Positions 59,664-64,000 of a stretch of DNA of 64,000 nt are shown one piece after another. A program made the position numbers and the translations under genes. The stretch lies in assembly GCF_006517625.1 (NCBI RefSeq), contig NZ_VHQI01000007.1, forward strand, positions 62,001 to 126,000, given 5' to 3'. How positions within the stretch are numbered: the first letter of the stretch is position 1; the number at the start of each line of letters is the position of its first letter. This stretch comes from Mixta tenebrionis (GTDB taxonomy: Bacteria; Pseudomonadota; Gammaproteobacteria; Enterobacterales; Enterobacteriaceae). Below the pieces are notes generated by a model that ran no database searches, was not told the DNA's origin, and was given only the letters and a program-made list of their open reading frames with translations.

Positions 59664-61388
59664 TTAATGCGCGCCGTTAACCAGCGCATCGGGCGCAATA
59701 TTCATATGCTTCAGCACCGGCCCCATAATATTGCCGAAGATGGGCGCCGCCACCGAGCCGCCGAAGTGATCGCCCGCGGTTGGATGGTTGATCATCACCA
59801 CCAGCGCCACCTGCGGATCGCTGGCCGGCGCGATGCCTGCCGTATAGTTGACGTAGCCGCCATCATATTTGCCGCTGCTGCCCATCTTCTCCGCCGTGCC
59901 GGTTTTGGTCGCCAGTCGATAGCCGGGCACCGCCGCGCGAATCCCGGTGCCGCCCGGCAGCACATCGCTTTCCAGCATGTGCACCACCGTCTTAACCGTT
60001 TCCGGGTTCGCCACCTGCTTACCCATTACCGGCGGCGTAACCTTAGTAATAGAGAGCGGGCGATAGACGCCGAAGCTGCCCAGGGTGGCGTATTCACGCG
60101 CAATCTGTAGCGGCGTAACGCGCAGCCCGTAGCCAAAGGAGAAGGTGGCGCGTTCAATATCCGCCCAGCGCTGGCGGTGCAGCGGAAAATAACCGACGCT
60201 TTCGCCGGTCAGCCCCAGGCCGGTAGCTTTGCCCAGACCAAAGGCGTGATAGGCGTTAACCAGCGCCTCCGCCGGCATCGCCAGCGCGATATGGGATACG
60301 CCGATATCGCTCGATTTTTGCAGGATGCCGGTAATGGTCAGGCGCGGCCAGTGGCCGACGTCGCGGATCAGGTGGCCATTGACGCGATAAGGCGTAGTAT
60401 CCAGCACCGAATCAGGACGCACCAGCCCGCGCTCCAGCCCTTCCATTACCACCAGCGGCTTCACCGTCGAGCCTGGCTCAAAGCTGTCGTTAATCGCCAC
60501 GTTGCGCATCTGCGCGGGCGCGACGTCAGCGTAATTATTCGGGTTGAACGAGGGATAAGAGGCCATCGCGAGGATCTCCCCGGTATCGATTTTTACCAGT
60601 ACCGCCGCGCCGGAGTCCGCCTTATTCAGCAGCACGCCGTCGCGCAGTTTGCTGTAGAGCGTGTACTGATCGAACTTATCGATGCTGAGCTGCACCGTTG
60701 GCGGCTGCTTCGGCGGCTGATAGTCGATCATGGCGATAATGTTGCCTTCACGATCCTGGCGATATTTTTCGATGCCCGGCTGCCCCTGCAGCACCTTGTC
60801 GTAGCCTTTTTCCAGTCCGTTCAGGCCGGTGTTGTCAGCGCCGACGATACCGAGCAGCGGCGCCGCCGCCTCGCCCATCGGATAGAAGCGGCTGTCGTTA
60901 TAGACCGTGCTGATGCCCTTCAGATGCAGCTGGCTGATATCTTTGGCGATGCCCAGCTCGATTTTGCGCCCCAGGTAGAGAAAGCGCCGGTGCGGGTTGG
61001 CGCTAATCTGCTGCGCTATCTGTTCCGGACGTTCGTTCAGCGCGTTGGCGAGATATTCCCATTTAGCGCTGGTAAAATCCGGGTTCGACTCCAGCACGCG
61101 CTGCGGGTCGGCAACAATATCGCGGGAAGGCACGCTGAGCGCCAGGGTTTCGCCGTTACGATCCAGCAGGGTGCCGCGGTTGGTGGGAATAGTTACCGTA
61201 CGCAGCGATCGCTGATCCGCCTCACGCTCCAGCATGGGATGATTAATCAGCTGCAGATCGGCGACGCGCGCCAGCAGAACGCCCAGACAGCCCAGTACGC
61301 CCAGGCAAATCAGTCGAAAACGAAACGGGTTAAAAGGCGCTTTTATCTGGTCTTTACCAGGAAACTTCTGTATGCGGGGCATCTCCAT
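59664..61388 (-). CDS. FtsI-type class B penicillin-binding protein paralog (PBP3SAL-like)
   Basis: Peptidoglycan DD-transpeptidase related to the division PBP3 (FtsI) but clearly a second gene, like PBP3SAL of Salmonella. 574 residues (E. coli FtsI 588). A single N-terminal membrane anchor (about 24-46, RFRLICLGVLGCLGVLLARVA core) is followed by a pedestal domain with the RGTLLDRNGE start. In the transpeptidase domain the catalytic Ser307 is in EPGSTVKP. The second motif is Ser359-Ser360-Asp361, where FtsI has SSN, and KTGT is at about 495. The native ftsI belongs in the dcw cluster, not here. ATG 61382 is an alternative start with better Shine-Dalgarno spacing. Confidence 0.88.
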   Translation of the reverse strand: MEMPRIQKFPGKDQIKAPFNPFRFRLICLGVLGCLGVLLARVADLQLINHPMLEREADQRSLRTVTIPTNRGTLLDRNGETLALSVPSRDIVADPQRVLESNPDFTSAKWEYLANALNERPEQIAQQISANPHRRFLYLGRKIELGIAKDISQLHLKGISTVYNDSRFYPMGEAAAPLLGIVGADNTGLNGLEKGYDKVLQGQPGIEKYRQDREGNIIAMIDYQPPKQPPTVQLSIDKFDQYTLYSKLRDGVLLNKADSGAAVLVKIDTGEILAMASYPSFNPNNYADVAPAQMRNVAINDSFEPGSTVKPLVVMEGLERGLVRPDSVLDTTPYRVNGHLIRDVGHWPRLTITGILQKSSDIGVSHIALAMPAEALVNAYHAFGLGKATGLGLTGESVGYFPLHRQRWADIERATFSFGYGLRVTPLQIAREYATLGSFGVYRPLSITKVTPPVMGKQVANPETVKTVVHMLESDVLPGGTGIRAAVPGYRLATKTGTAEKMGSSGKYDGGYVNYTAGIAPASDPQVALVVMINHPTAGDHFGGSVAAPIFGNIMGPVLKHMNIAPDALVNGAH

Positions 61389-61403
61389 GACCTTACGTCA
61401 GGC

Positions 61404-61478
61404 AAAAAAAACCTGCGCATCTGCGCAGGTTGGTGTAATCAATAAATCTGTTGATGCTCACCCATCAATACCTCTGGG
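61404..61478 (-). ncRNA. OmrA/OmrB-type small RNA
   Basis: 75-nt RNA on the minus strand. The 5' end CCCAGAGGTATTGATGGGTG matches the conserved seed shared by E. coli OmrA and OmrB. The 3' end CACCAACCTGCGCAGATGCG leads into a 9-bp terminator stem with eight U, again as in OmrA/B. In E. coli these RNAs, induced by OmpR, repress mRNAs for outer-membrane receptors, ompT, csgD and ompR. Only one copy is seen, with a centre unlike either E. coli RNA. It lies between bisC-like and the PBP gene, both on the same strand. Confidence 0.92.
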
Positions 61479-61484
61479 ACTAAG

Positions 61485-61550
61485 AATGTAGCAAGGGGCA
61501 TTGCCGCGCCGCCATCAAACATTCGCAACAGTTACCCGCAAAATGTAACC
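61485..61550 (-). promoter_or_regulatory. omr promoter with OmpR-like site
   Basis: A -10 hexamer TACATT lies at 61485-61490, 6 nt before the predicted RNA start. Upstream, at about 61530-61550, is GGTTACATTTTGCGGGTAAC, which resembles the GTTACATTTTG-type OmpR sites ahead of omrA/B. Assignment is by motif and by homology to the E. coli arrangement. Confidence 0.65.
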
Positions 61551-61561
61551 AGCTATGTGAT

Positions 61562-63841
61562 TTATCGGTCATTTTGCAATGATTGCCACGCTCTTACCTC
61601 TACCAGACAGGACATGGCGTTCGGCCCCTGGGTTAACGAGGAGGTGCCGATATCCAGCGTCAGGACATTGGGGTTGCCGGCGCGATCCCTCGGCTGCCAC
61701 GGCTCACCGAAGCCGGGATCGAACCAGGCGCCGGTGGAGGTCACTACCACGCCCGGCGTCAGACCATCGTTAAGCTGCACGCCAGAAAGCATCCTGCCGC
61801 GCTGGTTATACACTTCTATTTCATCGCCGTGACGGATGCCGCGCGCGGCGGCGTCATCAGGATGCATCCACAGCGTCTCATGACCGGCGGTTTTGCGGTT
61901 TTGTACGTTTTCCGTGGCATCCAGCTGGCTGTGCAGGCGATCGGCGGGCTGGATGCTAATCAGATGCAGCGGAAACTGACGCGCCAGTTCGCTGCCCAGC
62001 CACTCCTGCGGCGCACGCCATTCAGGGTGCCCGGCCATGTCCTCCAGCTGATAATCGGCTATGGTCTGGCTGAACAGCTCGATTTTTCCGCTGGCGGTGG
62101 CGATCGGATTGGCCTGCGCGTCGGCGCGGAAATCAGCCATGTAAACGTAATCACTATCGCCGGCAGGCACTTCGACATAGCCCCGCTGCCAGAAAGTTTC
62201 AAAATCAGGCCATTCCACCCCTTTGCTTTGCTGCGCGGCGGCGCACTGTTGATAAAGGTGGGCGATCCACTGCATCTCGTTGCGGTTTTCGGTAAAGCGA
62301 TGGCGATAGCCAAGACGTTCCGCCAGGTCGGCGAAAATATCAAAATCGTTGCGCGCCTGATGCTGCGGCGCAATCGCCTGATGCATGGCAAAGACAAAGC
62401 GATCGCGCGAAGAGCCGCCAATATCGTTGCGCTCCAGCGTGGTGGTGACCGGCAGCACGATATCCGCCATCTGCGCTGCCGGCGTCCAGACGATATCCTG
62501 CACAATCACCGTATCCGGGCGCTGCCAGCCTTCAGCCAGGCGATTAAGCTGCTGATGGTGATGAAAAGGATTGCCGCCCGCCCAGTGCATCAGGTGAATT
62601 TCCGGGTAGCGCTGCGTCTCTCCCTGAAAGCGGTATTCCGCTCCGGGGTGCAACAGCATATCGCAGATGCGCGCCACCGGAATCGCCAGCCCGGCTGGGT
62701 TGGCGCCGGTCGGCAGCTGCGGCGCGGGAGTATCGATGCGCGGATTGCCGACGCCGTTCATCGAGCCATGCCCAAACGAGAAGCCCGCGCCCGGCAGGCC
62801 GGGTTGTCCCAGCATGGCGGAGAGCGCAATCATCATCCAGTAGGGCTGTTCGCCGCGATGGGCGCGCTGTACCGCATAAGAGCAGGTGATAAAGCTGCGT
62901 TTGCCGATCAGCTGGCGCGCCAGCTCCGCGATGCGCGCCGCCGGAACGCCAGCGATCGCGCTGGCCCAGGCGGGCGTTTTCGCCACGCCGTCGCTTTCCC
63001 CCAGCAGATAAGCGCGCAGCTGCGGATAGCCGACGCAGTGACTGTGCAGAAAATCGCTGTCCGCCGCGCCCAGCCGTTCGATCTCATAGCCCAGCGCCAG
63101 CATCAGCGCCACATCAGTATTGGGACGAATGGCGATCCACTCGGCGTGCAGGAAATCGGGACAGTCGTCACGCATTGGGCTGACGTTAATTACCCGCGTC
63201 CCTTTCGCCGCCAGCTGCTTTAGCGCCGGCTGAAGCGTATGCTCGCCTGCCCCGCCGGAGGCTACCTGCGCATTTTTCAGCGCCAGGCCGCCGAAGGCCA
63301 GCACGACTTCCGCGTGGGCGATCACGCCTGGCCAGTCGGTTACGCGCCCGGTCAGCGGCATATAGCTACCGATCACGTAGGGCAGAAAGAACTGCGCCGC
63401 GCCCCAGCTGTAGTTGCCCTGCTGATCCACGCCGCCGCCGCCGCTGAAGTAGAAACGCCGCACCAGGCTGCGGGCGTGATTGACGCGCCCCGCCGATGAC
63501 CAGCCATAGGAGCCGGTGAAAATGCCGCTGGCGCCGTAGCGATCGCGCACGCGCCGGTTCTCGTCTGCTATCAAATCGAGCGCGGTATCCCAGGGGACGG
63601 CGACGAAATCTTCCCGTCCGCGCAGGCTGCCATCGCTGTTCTCCCGCTTTTTCAGCCATGACCGGCGCACCATCGGCTGTCGAATGCGCTTAGCGGAGTA
63701 GACCAGCTGGGGAATACTTTGCAGCATCGGCGAAGGGTTACTGTCGGCAAAGAAAGGTTCGCAGTCGATCAGGCGCCCCCGCTCCGTCACGGCGGTAAAG
63801 GCGCCCCAGTGGGCAAGGTGCGGTACTTTTTTCAGGGTCAT
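61562..63841 (-). CDS. bisC: BisC/TorZ-family molybdopterin oxidoreductase
   Basis: Bis-MGD molybdoenzyme of the DMSO reductase family, closest in layout to biotin/methionine sulfoxide reductase BisC. About 759 residues from MTLKKVPHLAHWGAF (E. coli BisC 777). HWGAF at the N-terminus, the probable Mo-ligand Ser in GSYGWSSAGR, RGREDFVAVPWDTALDLI, and cofactor-binding stretches WAGGNPFHHHQQLNRL and LPVTTTLERNDIGG are all present. No Tat or Sec signal and no N-terminal Fe-S cysteines, so cytoplasmic. The frame stays open to a TTG at 63913 (CFTTCLSCAM extension), but that lacks a Shine-Dalgarno. Substrate is not settled: BisC, TorZ and DMSO reductase share these motifs. Confidence 0.85.
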   Translation of the reverse strand: MTLKKVPHLAHWGAFTAVTERGRLIDCEPFFADSNPSPMLQSIPQLVYSAKRIRQPMVRRSWLKKRENSDGSLRGREDFVAVPWDTALDLIADENRRVRDRYGASGIFTGSYGWSSAGRVNHARSLVRRFYFSGGGGVDQQGNYSWGAAQFFLPYVIGSYMPLTGRVTDWPGVIAHAEVVLAFGGLALKNAQVASGGAGEHTLQPALKQLAAKGTRVINVSPMRDDCPDFLHAEWIAIRPNTDVALMLALGYEIERLGAADSDFLHSHCVGYPQLRAYLLGESDGVAKTPAWASAIAGVPAARIAELARQLIGKRSFITCSYAVQRAHRGEQPYWMMIALSAMLGQPGLPGAGFSFGHGSMNGVGNPRIDTPAPQLPTGANPAGLAIPVARICDMLLHPGAEYRFQGETQRYPEIHLMHWAGGNPFHHHQQLNRLAEGWQRPDTVIVQDIVWTPAAQMADIVLPVTTTLERNDIGGSSRDRFVFAMHQAIAPQHQARNDFDIFADLAERLGYRHRFTENRNEMQWIAHLYQQCAAAQQSKGVEWPDFETFWQRGYVEVPAGDSDYVYMADFRADAQANPIATASGKIELFSQTIADYQLEDMAGHPEWRAPQEWLGSELARQFPLHLISIQPADRLHSQLDATENVQNRKTAGHETLWMHPDDAAARGIRHGDEIEVYNQRGRMLSGVQLNDGLTPGVVVTSTGAWFDPGFGEPWQPRDRAGNPNVLTLDIGTSSLTQGPNAMSCLVEVRAWQSLQNDR

Positions 63842-64000
63842 GGCGCAGCTCAGGCAGGTAGTGAAGCACGGACGGCTATGGTAACGTGCCGCGAACAACG
63901 ATGAAAAGCGCAATATTCAGCGCGCTTTGCGACCGGTATGGCATTCTGTCTGGTTGAAGTCGCAGGGCTTTTCCGCAACACTTTGCCTATATGTAAACGT
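63842..64000. other. Region upstream of the bisC-like gene
   Basis: 159 bp to the window edge. It presumably holds the promoter of the molybdoenzyme gene. I see no clear -10/-35 pair, operator or ORF, and the next gene lies outside the window. Confidence 0.5.

Noticed and set aside
61404-61430. Simple terminator for the bisC-like gene
   Set aside because: The stem is the 3' end of a full OmrA/B-type RNA with a matching 5' seed and its own promoter, so it is annotated as part of that RNA.

Overview
The window is a 64 kb piece of enterobacterial core chromosome. Gene order follows the Escherichia coli relA-to-lysA segment closely: relA, rlmD, barA, gud genes, yqcA, truC, yqcC, csrB, syd, queF, ppnN, xni, rlmM, ygdD, gcvA, gcvB, ygdI, csdA, csdE, tcdA, mltA, initiator tRNAs, amiC, argA, recD, recB, ptrA, recC, four ppd-type pseudopilin genes, thyA, lgt, ptsP, rppH, mutH, ygdQ, ygdR, tas, lplT, aas. 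Protein divergence, high G+C at third codon positions and the accessory genes suggest Erwiniaceae (Pantoea, Erwinia or Mixta type). That placement is an inference. No phage, insertion sequence, CRISPR array or secretion island is visible.

1-6.4 kb: relA (cut by the window edge) and rlmD face left; barA, the hybrid kinase that drives csrB through UvrY, faces right. 6.3-15.4 kb: one left-facing operon gudP-gudX-gudD-garL-garR-garK, with garD divergent from it. Together these encode uptake of glucarate/galactarate, dehydration, aldol cleavage, tartronate-semialdehyde reduction and glycerate phosphorylation. In E. coli the same genes lie at two or more separate loci. 15.4-21.5 kb: yqcC-truC-yqcA, the CsrB RNA, syd, queF, ppnN, xni. 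sdaCB and the fuc genes of E. coli are missing; a small YhfL-type lipoprotein gene sits near that junction. 22-29.5 kb: rlmM-ygdD, gcvA with divergent gcvB RNA, ygdI, the csdA-csdE sulfur-transfer pair, tcdA, mltA, and two tandem tRNA-fMet genes.

29.6-46 kb: amiC, argA with a double ArgR operator, the recombination block recC / ptrA-recB-recD with stop/start overlaps, and four pseudopilin-like genes. 46-47.6 kb is a small accessory insert ahead of thyA: an unrecognised ORF, a VanX/DdpX D-Ala-D-Ala dipeptidase, and a frameshifted remnant. 47.6-59.3 kb: lgt-thyA, rppH-ptsP, a DnaA-box cluster matching the position of DARS2, mutH, ygdQ, ygdR, tas, and aas-lplT.

59.3-64 kb differs from E. coli (omrA, omrB, galR, lysA there). 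It carries a second FtsI-type penicillin-binding protein like Salmonella PBP3SAL, a single OmrA/OmrB-type small RNA, and a BisC-family molybdoenzyme. Four regulatory RNA or DNA loci with global roles therefore lie in this one window: csrB, gcvB, omr and DARS2. I found no clearly unprecedented multi-gene system. The most unusual points are the merged gar/gud operon, the PBP3 paralog with an altered SXN motif beside the Omr RNA, and the VanX insert with its degraded flanks.
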